Source: Dictyostelium firmibasis
Taxonomy: Eukaryota > Evosea > Eumycetozoa > Dictyosteliales > Dictyosteliaceae
DNA: 45,000 nucleotides
Reading direction: 5' to 3'
Assembly (NCBI GenBank): GCA_036169595.1
Contig: CM069767.1
Location: forward strand, 1,150,001 to 1,195,000
Shown: piece after piece, positions 11,101 through 22,669 of the stretch
Numbering within the stretch: the first letter of the stretch is position 1
Layout: every line of letters begins with the position of its first letter
Notes under the pieces: model-generated
What the model saw: the letters and a program-made list of their open reading frames with translations, nothing else
Database searches by the model: none
What the model was told of the DNA's origin: nothing
Program-made: the position numbers and the translations under genes

Positions 11101-13292
11101 TCAATTTCTTCAAAGATTTTAATCCAATTTTCCAAAAGATATTTGATGAACATAAAATCGATTTTGTCAATGATATTGAACATTCAAATCAAGATGAAAT
11201 AGCTCATAAAAAATCAATGGCTGAAAAGAGATTAAAACTATTAGAACAAATGAAAAAACAACAACAATCATTCTTTGATGATTTATCAGATCAAGAAGAT
11301 GATAAAAAAGAAAAAGAAGACAAAAAAGAAGACAAAAAAGAAAATGAAAAAGAAAAAGAATTAAATAACACAACGATTATTGATGATGGTATAAATGAAA
11401 CTACAACTACAACCACAAACACAGCTACAACCACAAACACAGCCACAACACCAACCACAGCTACAACTATTAAAGAACCAGAAGAAGTTGAAAAAGAAAA
11501 ACATGAACATGATAACGAAGAACATAATAGTGAATTTGATCCATGTGTAGTTTGTAAACTTTCAGATAAAGCTGGTAGATTATTTGCAATTTCATATGTT
11601 GATTTATCATCAGTTTCTGATCAAAATACAAAACAATCACTCAATGAGATCTTTGAGGATAAATCAAATGTTGCTTATAATAAAAACTATAAAAAATTTA
11701 TAGAAGACTATTATTACATCGACATTAAAGCATATCCACTTAAAACCATTCCAACTAGAGAAGATGCTCAAAGTTTTTCAAAACATATATTTTCACGTTC
11801 ACCCTCGACCTATGTTACATCATGTGGTCATAATATTCACAAGAAGTGTTTTGATAATTATTTCAAAGGTCAACCAATTGATCCAAATCTTTCAACTGCT
11901 TTCAAATGTCCACTTTGTAGTAGAAATTCAAATATTACCATTGTATTGGGTGAACCTGACAATACTATTCAATATAGATCATATGTCGAAGATCTCTTTA
12001 AAAAACTTTGCTACTATGACTTTGTAGCTCTAATGGGTGCAGAATCGATGTATAGTATTGATAATTATCTTTGGAAATTCGTTATACAAAACATTGAAAC
12101 CTTGGAATTGAAAACTAGAAAAACCACACTCTACAATGATAATGATGAACAACCAGCCTACTTTTTAATGTCAGAGATTGATTTCCAGAGGGAACTCACA
12201 ACCACATGTCGTTTAATAAATGTTATTGGTCAAGTTGATTTCAAAGAGTTAACCCCCACTGAAGATTTACCAATTAACGACCTTGATGGAGTGTTTTTCT
12301 CCGATGCATTCGTTTGTTCATCCTATTCCATCTGGTTATGTAAATTTAATCCCTCTCAAATGTTCACAATCATTTTAAATGGTTTACAATATCATATCTT
12401 TAAAATTATAATTCACCATTGTATAAAGAATAATATATTTCCCACCAATGGCGATGATAAAACCACTAATTATATTACACTTGCAACCAATTTAATAACT
12501 AATGAATATAATCGTTTGTTTTACGGTGATGAACCATTATTGGAGAGAGATAGTAATTTTAGAGAGGAATTCATCAACCAACTACTTCCTTTCCTTAGAA
12601 AACTATATTTACTTTATATAGCCATCTCAAGATCATACCCAAAACGACCTCAACCACCACCATTAACAATGGAGAAATTAACCGATATTGATTATTGTAT
12701 GAGTTGTTTCAAATTTAAAGGTGTACTTGATATGGTCAATATCGTTTGTTCCCAAGCAAATTTCAAAGTTACTCTCAACTCTTTCTTGACCAAGGATAAA
12801 ATCACCACAACCATCTCAAATATTCCTCAAGTATTTTGTTCTTTCCCACCACCTTTCAAATATAATTCCTTACCTAAATGGGCCACTCTTCCAGAAAGAT
12901 TTGTGGATTTTATGAAAGATAATATCCACTCGGGTCATTGTTTGAAATGTGGTGGTCTATTGAAAATAGTTTGTTTAATGTGCGGCACTTGTTTATGTGA
13001 AACTCAATCCTGTAAAGCCGATTTATTCTTACATAATCCTAAATCTTGCTCTCAATATCCATTATCCTTTTTCCATTCCATAGATAAACCATTTGCGAAA
13101 ACTTTCAAACTTGAACAAGGTTTTATAAAAGTCCAAACACCTATGTACTTCGGTATATACTTAGATCAAAATGGTCATAAAATAGCCACCACTTCGACTC
13201 AAGCAAAATTATCTAAAAAGAAACTTCGTAAACTTTATAAATGTTGGATTGATTGTAGCAATAGAAGAAAATATTTCTTTGAGAAAAAATAA
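8146..13292 (+). CDS. UBR-box RING E3 ubiquitin ligase (N-recognin family)
   Basis: Two exons, 8146-8365 and 8443-13292, encode about 1689 residues. The intron (GTATGT...AAAG) splits a Gln codon and joins Cys71 to the rest of the UBR zinc box. That box runs about 71-145, with FKCKDC, CSKCF and NDFCDCGNEE followed by FCSGHAN. It is the domain that binds N-degrons in the Arg/N-end rule pathway. Long helical repeats follow, then a charged Lys/Glu and Thr-rich linker. The RING-H2 lies at about 1108-1232 (CVVC, then TSCGHNIHKKC, then CPLC) with a long insertion. A C-terminal cysteine-rich UBR tail starts near 1576 (CLKCGG, CLMCGTC). I see no ClpS-like type-2 pocket. The start MGNTFT could be N-myristoylated. 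Size and order match UBR1/UBR2/PRT6 relatives; the substrate class is unproven. Confidence 0.9.
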
Positions 13293-13493
13293 ATTTGCCT
13301 TTTCGGATTTGAAAAAATAAAAAAAATCATAAAAAAAATAAAAAAATAAAAAATAAAATGGTTTGTAGATATTTTTTTTTTTTTTATTTTTTTATTTTTT
13401 TTTTTTTTAAAAAAATATTTTATTTTTCCTTAAACCTTTTTTTTTATTTTTTTTTTTTTTGAAAATATTAAACAATAACAATAATAAATAAAA

Positions 13494-13928
13494 ATGATTA
13501 AATTTTTATTATTAATCTCCATAGTAATCGGAGTAGTTGTTTCGCAAACAGGTAATTACCCACCGGGAGGCATTTATGTGGGACTTTCATCGAATTTTTT
13601 GACCAATCAAGGTCAAACTGTGAGTTTACAATATAAATATAAATAACCTCATAAAGTTTAAACTATTAATTTTGCTTCTTAAAAAAAAATATAAAACTTT
13701 AAAAGTTTACAACATATGCTCAAAATGAATTATTATCAATGTCTTTACCAGATCAATCAGGATCTTCAAGTAGTGCCTCATATACATTCTCATCTTTTAA
13801 ATTAGGTTTAACTTTAGATGAATTATTCTATAATGAATTATCATCAGATCTTTATCAAATGTAAATTCTATTGATTTAATTATTGGTTTTTTATAATTTC
13901 AAAAAAGACAAAACACCCTTTTTAACAT

Positions 13929-13978
<50 letters not shown>

Positions 13979-15214
13979 TAAAGTGGTTGGAACACAATAG
14001 AATTTGAATTACAATGGAATTATCATATTTGTGCTAATGCAATCTTTAATCCATGTGAGGATGGTAATATTCAAGTTGGAACAGTTTCAGGAGCAACCAC
14101 AGCAGTTGCATCCAATCTTATCATTCTATTCAATTCAACATCAAGTTCAATCGTTGCAACCAATACTACTATGTCATTTGATCAAGGTGCCATTCAAGTT
14201 AATGTTCATTGTTCGAATGCAATCTGTGTTATTCCGGTTGGTGATATTGCAAATGATGTAGCACAAAATTTTATTACCGAGCTTACCAATGGTATCACAA
14301 AAGCAATCAATAATCAAGCACCAACCATTGAAGCATTATTTACACCAATTAAACTAATCCCAATGACACTTCCAAATGGTGATTCACTTTGGATCAATTT
14401 AGAGGGTACATTAGTTGAAGAAAGCAATCCGGTTGCCGATTTACCAACTATTACAGCAGCATTAAATGGTGGTGTCATTTTAGAGAACACTGATGGTAAC
14501 TATGTTTATCCATCACAACTTCCATCTTACATTCCATCCGATTCTCAATTAGAATCTTTCACTACTGACTATAGTATTACATTCACTGGATTTTTTATTG
14601 AGTCATTGTTTGATGCTGTCTTTGCCTCTGCAATACCAATGACAATTAATCCTGATGAAGTTCCAGCCGCCTCACCAGTTCATTTAAATACAAGTGATGA
14701 CTTTTTCAGTGGTGTTGCCCCTGGTTTATCTCAATATCCAAACCTTGGCATTCAAATCGATTGTTATTCACCTGTTACTCCATTGGTTAGTATTAACTCC
14801 TCTGTAATCTCTTTGGTCAATCTTGAGCTATCCGCTGATTTCATCGTTTTAAATGGTGATAATCCATTCACTGCCTTCAGTGTTTTGTTCACAATTGATG
14901 CTGGTGTCTCAACTGATATCGTCACAGATTCTCCATCAACTTTTTCTTTAAATTCTACACTCACCTCAATGACTCCAAATGCCACAATCATTAGTACTAA
15001 TGTAGGCAGTGTAGATCCTACAGGTTTCGTTCAATTGATGCAAATGGTACAAGGTATAATTAAAATTCCTTCCCCATCTTATTCTGTACCTTCAAAATAT
15101 TCAATGTCGAATACTCAACTACAACTCGGCAATCAAGTAATTCAAATTACTTTTGATTTGGTTGATTCTTTAGAACAAGAAAAAATTCATAAAAAACCAA
15201 TTAATTTTAATTAA
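13494..15214 (+). CDS. Secreted BPI/LBP-like lipid-binding protein
   Basis: Three exons, 13494-13619, 13706-13860 and 13984-15214, encode about 503 residues. The introns are GTGAGT...AAAG and GTAAAT...AAAG. The start MIKFLLLISIVIGVVVS followed by QTG is a clear signal peptide. Hydrophobic/polar strand patterns follow, with LLSMSLPDQSG and YTFSSFKLGLTLDE near the N-terminus, then HICANAIFNPCEDG. An HCSNAIC element is followed by a helix and the segment IEALFTPIKLIPM. This order resembles the BPI/LBP/CETP fold, including the conserved cysteine pair and the N-terminal strand-turn region. Animal members bind lipopolysaccharide or lipids; in a bacteria-eating amoeba a role in handling microbial lipids is possible but is inference. 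Several Asn-X-Thr/Ser sites fit a secreted glycoprotein. The family call is moderate. Confidence 0.7.
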
Positions 15215-15478
15215 AAAAAATAAAATAAGAATAAAAAAATTAAAAAAATTAAATAAAAAAAAATTATTGTTAAGTGTAAACTATCAAAAAATTACCATTC
15301 CATTCACCATATTTTGAAATAACTAACATTAAAATAAAAATAAATATGTTTATTTTTGGTTTTTTGATTATTTTTTTTTTTTTTTTTTTTTTTATCTATA
15401 CAATTTTTAATTTATTGTTTGTTTATTTTTTTATTATTATTATTATTTATTTATTTTTATAATTTACCAATTTTCACT

Positions 15479-16522
15479 TTAATTTTGACCGATACCACCG
15501 CTACTATTACTATTGGTGGATGGAACTAAAATGGTTGGGCGTCTTTGTGGAATTTTTGATTTTATACTTGATTGTGTTAATGAAAATGATGAATTTGGTA
15601 TATTTTCTTTTGTAGAAGTTGGTGGAATTAATGATTTTCTTGGAATCTTCGATGAAATGGTGGAAGATGATGATGTTGTTGGTAAAACTGACATTCTTGG
15701 GGCAATTGATTTTCTTTGTTTAAGTGCCCGTGGTGATTGTTGAATTGTTAGTGGTTGAATTGGTTCCAATTGCTGATTTTGTTTTTGAATTGGTTGGCTA
15801 TGTAATGAAGATTGTAATGAGGTTAACTCAGATAATTTTATATCATGTTCTCTTTGTTTTAATTGTTGTTCAAATTCTAATAATTGTTTTTTCTTTTCTA
15901 AATGTTTTTGTTGTGAGCTTGCCAATTCTTTCTCTTTGTCCTCCAATTGTTTGGTTTTAATCTCAATCTCTGAAACAGTTTGATTTAATTCCTCTGCTAA
16001 TTGTCTAAGTTTTTCTTTTTCATCCTCAATCTCAAATTCTTTTTCGTCCAATTTAAATTCTTTTTCATTTAATTCCTTTTCTTTTAATTGTATTCTTTGT
16101 TCCTCAAATTTTATTCTCTCTTTTTCTTGTCTATTCTCCTCTCTTTGGCACTCGATTTCAAATAACTGTTCATCCAAATTACTTATCTCGTCACTTATTT
16201 TAAACAAAAAAAAAAAAAAGAAAATGTGAAAAATTAAAATTTGTTCAAAAATATTTTTTTTATTTTTTTTATTTTAATATAAAGTACAATGACATTTTGA
16301 AAAGTAGATTTTATATAATTAGATTTAAGTGGTAGTGTGTGTATGATTTTAGTAGTTTATTAAAGGGTGTGATTCATCTAATTTTTTTTTTTTTTATTTC
16401 TATGTTTAAAATTGGATATTACAACTAAAAAATAAAACTTACAAGTTTATTCCTCTATCTATGGTTTCTTCTGTATATGAGGTTTTCTTTCTTTTATTTG
16501 GTGTGAATAATTCTTTATTCAT
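15479..16522 (-). CDS. Coiled-coil protein with basic Ser/Pro tail
   Basis: Two exons on the minus strand, 16443-16522 and 15479-16193, give about 264 residues. The 249-bp intron (GTAAGT...TAAG) splits a Phe codon. The first exon adds the basic start MNKELFTPNKRKKTS, which looks like a nuclear signal with a TP site. A coiled coil of about 120 residues follows, very rich in Glu, Lys and Gln. The last 90 residues are basic and Ser/Pro/Thr-rich, with repeated short motifs such as RKSIAPR, IPRKSLIPP and KIPQRR. This layout recalls microtubule- or spindle-associated proteins, but no family signature is visible. It is tail-to-tail with the BPI-like gene. Function unknown. Confidence 0.75.
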
Positions 16523-16735
16523 TTTATTTTTTTTTTTATTTATTTTTGGTTGTGTTATATTAAATAAAAAAAGAAAAAAAAAAAAACTTTTTTTTTAAAA
16601 AAAATGAAAATGTTCCAACAATGAAAAAAAAATTTGGCGCCAACAAAAAAAAGTAATTTGAAATATTTATATATATTTATAAATATTTCAATTACATTTT
16701 TAATATTTTTATTCATTTGTATTATTACAATTATT

Positions 16736-17926
16736 TCAAACCTTTTCTTTAACATCACCTAAATTTTCAGAAATATTTAAAATTAATTGATTTGATGAAG
16801 ATGTTTCACTAATTTTTAACATTTCTTTTTTAAGTTCCTCTGGATCCAATCTTTTTCTTTTATTTGGCACTGGCGCTTTTTTATTTTCTTGGTTGTAAAA
16901 TAATTGAAGTAAAAGGATTGCTCTCTCTTTTAATAATCCTGATATACAATTATAGGGTCTACCATTTGAAATTCTTTTATTTTTTTTAAATAAATAATAA
17001 AATTGTAAATATAACATAATAAAACAAAATGAATAATATTATTATTTTATCTTTAATTAAACATACGGAGAAAAATTTAATTCATATACTGAACCATTAC
17101 CACCAAATTTATCATTATGACAACCAAAAAATACTCTTTTAATCTTACAAAGTTGTAAAGCTACTGCGCACATCAAACATGGCTCAACTGTAACATAGAG
17201 ATCACATTCCTCTAAAAGAGAATCTTTAAATCTATCATTTAATTCCTTATTTAGAAATATCTGATCAAATGCTTCAAGCTCTGCGTGTCTTGTTCCCTGT
17301 TTTATGAGAATTTTTGAAAATTTTTAATAAAAAAAAAAAATTAATATTCCAAAAAAATTTTATTTTAAATGAAAAAAAAAAAAAAAAAAAATCGAAAAAA
17401 AAATTGTTTTTAGGTGAAATGGTGTTAATATATCATCACCTGGTGCCATTTTCGTTTTTTTTTTTTTTTTTATATTAAACCAACTAAAGATTACGAAAAA
17501 ATCTCGTTTTGAACGGTATTTTATTGAGGTGTGGCTAAATACTTACATTTTTTTTAATATTTGTTTTATTTGAACCCCTTGCTATAATTTCTCCTTTATG
17601 AACAATAACACATGCCACTGGTACCTCACCCTCTTTGAGTGCTTTGTGACCCTGTTTTTTTAAAATAAAAAATGAATCAATATTAACAATAGTTTCACAC
17701 AAAATTATTTATTTAAAGATAATACTTCATCAATTGCAGCCTCCATAAATTTACAATGGTTTGGTAACTCTTGTCTTTCAGTTTCATTTAACTCCTCAAC
17801 TGTTTTAATATAATATTGTTTTCTTGACTCTTTTTCAATTGATTCGTTTATTATTTTAAGTTGTTTCTCATCATTTTCATTTTTATCACAACAAATACTA
17901 GTATTATTTATCTTTACATGATCCAT
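16736..17926 (-). CDS. ADAT2/Tad2-type tRNA adenosine deaminase subunit
   Basis: Four exons on the minus strand (17726-17926, 17547-17651, 17067-17296, 16736-16973) join to about 257 residues. The catalytic subunit of the ADAT2-ADAT3 enzyme converts wobble adenosine 34 of tRNA anticodons to inosine. The deaminase fold spans about 57-190. EGEVPVACVIV is the first strand region. The zinc site is His106 and catalytic Glu108 in HAE, with Cys142 and Cys145 in PCLMC. FGGNGSV and NGRPYNC match the conserved ADAT2 C-terminal half, and FYNQENKKAP the ADAT2 tail, which ends in a basic KRKR patch. The first 55 residues are an extra N-terminal extension. The acceptor of exon 2 replaces the apparent stop that follows AIDE in the unspliced frame. 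The call is strong. Confidence 0.93.
17297..17546 (-). other. Second intron of the ADAT2-type gene
   Basis: The 250-bp intron (GTAAGT...AACAG on the minus strand) is long for this organism. Its core at about 17411-17456 is clearly less AT-rich than other introns here and holds AGGTGA...TCACCT and AAATGG...CCATTT short inverted pairs. The surrounding sequence is A/T homopolymer. Confidence 0.6.
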
Positions 17927-18333
17927 ATTATATAAATATAGTATTGGTGGGTGTGAATCTTTTGTTATTGAAAATTGTGAAAACTGAAAAAATAAAAATA
18001 AAAAAAATAAAAAAAAAAGTAAAAAAAAAATATTTTAAAAGTTTTTATTTTAAAATAAATTAATTAGTTGGCAAATATATTTTTTTTTTTTTTTATTTGA
18101 AATTTCTTTTTATTAAATTATTTTTAAAGACAGCAATGAGAGTGTGTTATCTTGAATCTCATATTTATAAAAAAAAAAAAAAAAAAACTGAAATAAATTT
18201 ATAAATGTATATAAAAATTTTACTTTAATTAACTGTATAATAAATTTATTTAAAATAAATAAAAAAAAAAAAAAAAGAAATTTTTTTTACAAAATTAATT
18301 AATTTCATCCCAAAAAAGGGTCCTCATCATGTG

Positions 18334-18350
18334 ATACTGAGCACCAGTAT
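18334..18350. promoter_or_regulatory. Inverted repeat in a GC-richer island
   Basis: ATACTG-agcac-CAGTAT has perfect 6-bp arms. It sits in an island from about 18305 to 18350 of near-normal base composition amid A/T homopolymer. It could be a factor-binding site shared by the two divergent genes. Confidence 0.3.
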
Positions 18351-18575
18351 GTTTTTTCTTTTTTTTTTTTTTTTTTTTTTAATTTTTTTTATTTTTTAAT
18401 TTTTTTTTTTTTTTTTAAATTTTTTGATTTTCATTATTTTTTCATTTTTTTTTTTTTTTTTTATTTTTTTTTTTAAATATTAAACATTTAATCAAACCAT
18501 AGAAATATTGGTACTATTTATAGGAAATAAAAATCCTGTTTTGTATTAATATTGAAACTAATAATAATCATCAAA

Positions 18576-18583
18576 CCACGTGG
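18576..18583. promoter_or_regulatory. E-box/G-box-like CCACGTGG
   Basis: An 8-bp palindrome with a CACGTG core, about 150 bp before the ogdh start codon. CACGTG is the classic bHLH or bZIP site in other eukaryotes, and is rare in DNA this AT-rich. Its use here is inference. Confidence 0.35.
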
Positions 18584-18734
18584 AGTAGATGATTTATTAT
18601 TAAAGAGGTGTTATTAAACAAATTTATTATTTTTTTTTCAATAATTTTATATAGACATATATAATTTTTTTTTTTTTATAAAACATAAAAACACAAATAC
18701 AATACCTATTTATATATACACATACAAATATAAA

Positions 18735-19124
18735 ATGTTTACATTAAAGCAAGTAGTTAAACAATCGATTCAAACATCAATGAAAAATGGTGTTATGTCA
18801 TCTGCCGTAAAGAGATCATTCTCAACTGTTGGCGGAATCAACCAACCAAAATCAAGAAAGGAATTATCTGAATCATTTTTAGATGGTACCTCTTCAACAT
18901 ACGTTGAAGATATGTTTGAAAATTGGGTTAAAGATCCAAAATCAGTTCATCCAAGTTGGGCTTCATTCTTTGAATCAAGTGAACGTGGTGCTCCAGCTGG
19001 TGAAGCTTTCATGTCACCACCAACTCTTGGTTCCTCTGTTGCCACTAAAGCAACTCCTTCAACTTATACACCATCAGCTTCTGTATGTATTTATTTTTTC
19101 GGTTTTTTTTTTTTTCTTGTTTAA

Positions 19125-19169
<45 letters not shown>

Positions 19170-19813
19170 GAATAATTATCTTTTACAAAAAATAATAATA
19201 ACTTCATACTAATATGTTTTTATTTTTTTTTAATTTTTTTTTTTTATATTAAAAGGGATCTCCAAAACAAGTTAGTGATAGCATGAGATTATTATTATTA
19301 GTTAGAGCTTATCAAGTTAGAGGCCATGCTCTTGCAAATTTAGATCCATTAGGTTTGGAAGTTAAAGAAGAACCAGCTGAATTAAACCCAGCCAAATATG
19401 GTTTCACTGAAGCAGATATGGATAAACCAATCTTTGTTGGTGAAGATCTCATTTCAGGTTTCCTCACCAATAAACAACCAGAAACCACACTCAGACAAGT
19501 TTTAACAAGATTAAAAGAAACTTATTGTGGTGACATTGGTATCGAATATATGCATATTCAAGTAAGTACACTCATTATCAAACCCTTCTTTTATTTTTAT
19601 TTGTTTATTTTTTTTTATTTTTTTTATTTTTTTTTTTGATAAGTTTACAAATTTCACCAACACCGCACACGAAATTTTTAAATTTCATTTTTTTAAAAAA
19701 AAAAAAATTTCGTGTGAAATTTGCATAGAGCGGAAAAAAAAAAAAAAAAAAAAAGATAACATACATACATAAAATAATTAAATGAATTAATTTATTAATT
19801 AATCTTTACTTTT

Positions 19814-19849
<36 letters not shown>

Positions 19850-22247
19850 ATAGGACAGAGAAATGTGTGATTGGATTAGAGATAAATTTGAAACATCACA
19901 ACCAGTTGAAATTCCAGATAAAGAAAAAATAAAGATTTTAGAGAGATTGTCATGGGCAGATCAATTTGAAGGATTTTTAGGATTAAAATACAGAGCAACC
20001 AGACGTTTTGGTTTAGATGGTTGTGAATCATTAATTCCAGGTATGAAAGCAATGATCGATACAGCCACAGAGGATGGTGTTGAGTCGATTGTATTGGGTA
20101 TGCCACATCGTGGTCGTTTGAATGTATTGGCAAACGTTGTTAGAAAACCATTACCAGCAATCTTCAATGAATTCAATGGTGGTGTTATTTCAATAGAAGG
20201 CGAGTATTCAGCAACTGGTGATGTTAAGTATCATTTGGGTACATCATATGATCGTGTTACCAGCAGTGGTAAGAAAGTACATTTATCATTGGTTGCAAAT
20301 CCATCACATCTTGAAGCTGTCAATCCATTGGTTGAAGGTAAAGTTAGAGCTAAACAACATTACGCCAACGATACTGAACAAAAGAAATCAATGGCAATTC
20401 AATTACATGGTGATGCATCAGTTTCTGGTCAAGGTGTAGTTTATGAAACACTCCACCTCAGCAACTTGGATAACTACTCAACTGGTGGTACAGTTCACAT
20501 TGTTGTCAACAATCAAATTGGTTTCACTACCAATCCAAAATTCTCTCGTTCCTCAAAGTATTGCACTGATGTTGCCAAAACTATCGATATTCCAGTGTTC
20601 CATGTAAATGGTGACAATGTGGAGGCAGTCGTAAAGGTTTGTAAGATTGCAGCAGAATGGAGACAAAAATTCAAGAAAGACGTTTTCGTCGATATCGTTT
20701 GTTACAGAAAACATGGTCACAATGAAACTGATCAACCAAAATTCACTCAACCAATTATGTACGATAAAATCGGTAAACAACAACCAATCATCGAGAAATA
20801 CTCCAATAAATTGATCGGCGATAAGGTTATCACTCAAGAACAATACTTACAAATGAAGAATATCATTCATGAATCCTACGAAAAAGGCTATCAAGATGGT
20901 ATGAAACATGTACCAAATGCAGAGGATTGGTTAGAGTCACATTGGGAAGGTTTCAAGAGCCCAGTTGAATTGGGTAATCCAGGTCGTACTGGTATCGATC
21001 AAGACTTACTTCAAAAGATCGGTAAGGTTCTCTATACTGAGCCAAAGGGTTTCGAAGTTCACTCAACCATCAAAAGATTATTAAAAGAGAAGAAGGAAAT
21101 GTTTGATAAGGAAAATGGTTTCGATTGGGCAACTGCTGAGGCTTTGGCATTTGGTTCTCTCTTACTTGAGGGTAACCACGTACGTCTCTCAGGTCAAGAT
21201 GTTGAACGTGGTACTTTTTCACATCGTCATGCTGTCTGGCATGATCAAAAAACCGACCAAACCTATACTCCATTAACTGAACTTGCCACTGCTTTGGGTA
21301 AAAAAGATGCAGCTCAATTCGTTGCATCCAACAGTTCTCTCTCAGAATTTGCAGTTTTAGGTTTCGAGTTGGGTTACTCCTTAGAGAATCCAAATGCTCT
21401 CATCCTTTGGGAAGCTCAATTTGGTGATTTCTCAAATGGTGCCCAAGTCATTATTGATCAATTCATCTCTAGTGGTGAGCAAAAATGGATGAGACAAAGT
21501 GGTCTCACCATGTTATTACCACATGGTTATGATGGTGCCGGTCCAGAGCATTCAAGTTGTCGTATTGAAAGATACCTTCAATTATGTGACTCTGATCCAA
21601 ATAAGATCCCACCAAAGGAAGAGGCTGAACGTAAACAATCCCAACACTGTAATATGCAAGTACTCAACTGTTCCACCCCAGTAAACTATTTCCATGCCCT
21701 TCGTCGTCAAGTTCGTCGTGACTTTAGAAAGCCATTGATCATTGCCACACCAAAATATTTATTGAGATACGAGAAATCTTTCTCCACCGCCAAGGAATTC
21801 TCCAATGACTCTTTCACTCGTCTCTATCCAGAAGCTTTCCCAGAACAAATCAATAAACCAGAAAAGATCAATCGTATAGTCTTCTGTACAGGTCAAGTCT
21901 ATTACAATCTTATCGCCTCTCGTGAATCAAATAACATTAAAGACGTCGCCATCATTCGTATCGAACAACTTCATCCATTCCCATTCGATTTAGTAGCCGA
22001 ACAACTCCAACTTTATCCAAACGCCAAGGCTATCTGGTGTCAAGAGGAACCAATGAACATGGGTTATTGGAACCATATCTATCCATACTTTATCTCAACC
22101 TTTAAACATATTAATCGTCCAACCGAAATTACCTACACAGGTAGACCATCATCTGCCTCACCAGCTGTTGCCTCTCATACTTTACATAAATTACAACTCG
22201 AAAATTTCCTTTCCCATGCTTTAACTGGTCAAGTTGGTTCAAAATAA
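18735..22247 (+). CDS. ogdh: 2-oxoglutarate dehydrogenase E1, mitochondrial
   Basis: Three exons, 18735-19082, 19256-19561 and 19854-22247, encode about 1015 residues, the usual length of OGDH E1. It decarboxylates 2-oxoglutarate with thiamine diphosphate in the TCA cycle and passes the succinyl group to the E2 lipoyl domain. The first 35 residues (MFTLKQVVKQ... then VKRSFSTVGG) form a basic mitochondrial presequence. SVHPSWASFF is the conserved N-terminal E1 motif and LVRAYQVRGHALANLDPLG follows. The catalytic core shows MPHRGRLNVLANV, then CYRKHGHNETDQP, GQDVERGTFSHRH and LLPHGYDGAGPEHSS, all typical of E1o. Splicing joins YMHIQ to DREMCDWI exactly as in homologues. The last intron carries an imperfect hairpin (19648-19723). 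The identity is secure. Confidence 0.97.
19648..19723 (+). repeat. Stem-loop within ogdh intron 2
   Basis: A 14-bp perfect stem (19666-19679, CACACGAAATTTTT, with its complement ending at 19716) continues as a 7-bp stem (CAAATTT at 19648 with AAATTTG ending at 19723). An 11-nt one-sided bulge at 19655-19665 separates them. The loop is about 23 nt. The stem is richer in G and C than the rest of the intron. Confidence 0.7.
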
Positions 22248-22669
22248 AAAGTTAAAAAAAATTAAAAAATAAATAAAAAAAAAATTAAGTATATAACAAA
22301 AAAAAAAAAAAAAAGAATTTGTAAATAAATGGAATAATAAATATTTTTGAAAGTTTATTAAAATTATTATTTGCACGGTGAAAAACAACACCAGAAATAA
22401 AATAAATTTAAATTTTAGAAATGATTATCCCATGAATTTAATAAAACTTAGTAAATAAAAAAATCAATATCTTTTGTGTTGTTTAAAAAAAAATTAAAAA
22501 GAAAAATAAACGAATTTTTTGTACAAAAAATATAAAACAAAATTGTTTTATATGGATATGGTTTTTAATTGTTTTTTTTTTAATAAATATATACACTAGA
22601 TGTTTTTTTTTTTTTATGTTAAACCAGCTTTATTCGTTTACCATTTTGATCTGAGAGGAACTAAGATGT
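22248..22669. other. Convergent 3' flanks of ogdh and rpl22
   Basis: The 422 bp between two convergent stop codons hold AATAAA-type polyadenylation signals on both strands (for example near 22322-22340) and A/T tracts. There is no open frame or structured RNA I can support. Confidence 0.55.

Larger units (their letters stand above)
17927..18734. promoter_or_regulatory. Divergent promoter region, ADAT2 / ogdh
   Basis: This 808-bp spacer lies between divergent genes. Most is homopolymeric. Two richer islands stand out: 18305-18350, with a 6-bp inverted repeat, and 18530-18590, with a CACGTG box. TATA-like sequence and T tracts precede the ogdh ATG, with an A-rich leader. No coding frame is seen. 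Confidence 0.55.

Noticed and set aside
18305-18350. C/D-box snoRNA on the minus strand (ATGATGA C box)
   Set aside because: No CTGA D box or terminal stem lies at a suitable distance, so the motif alone is chance.
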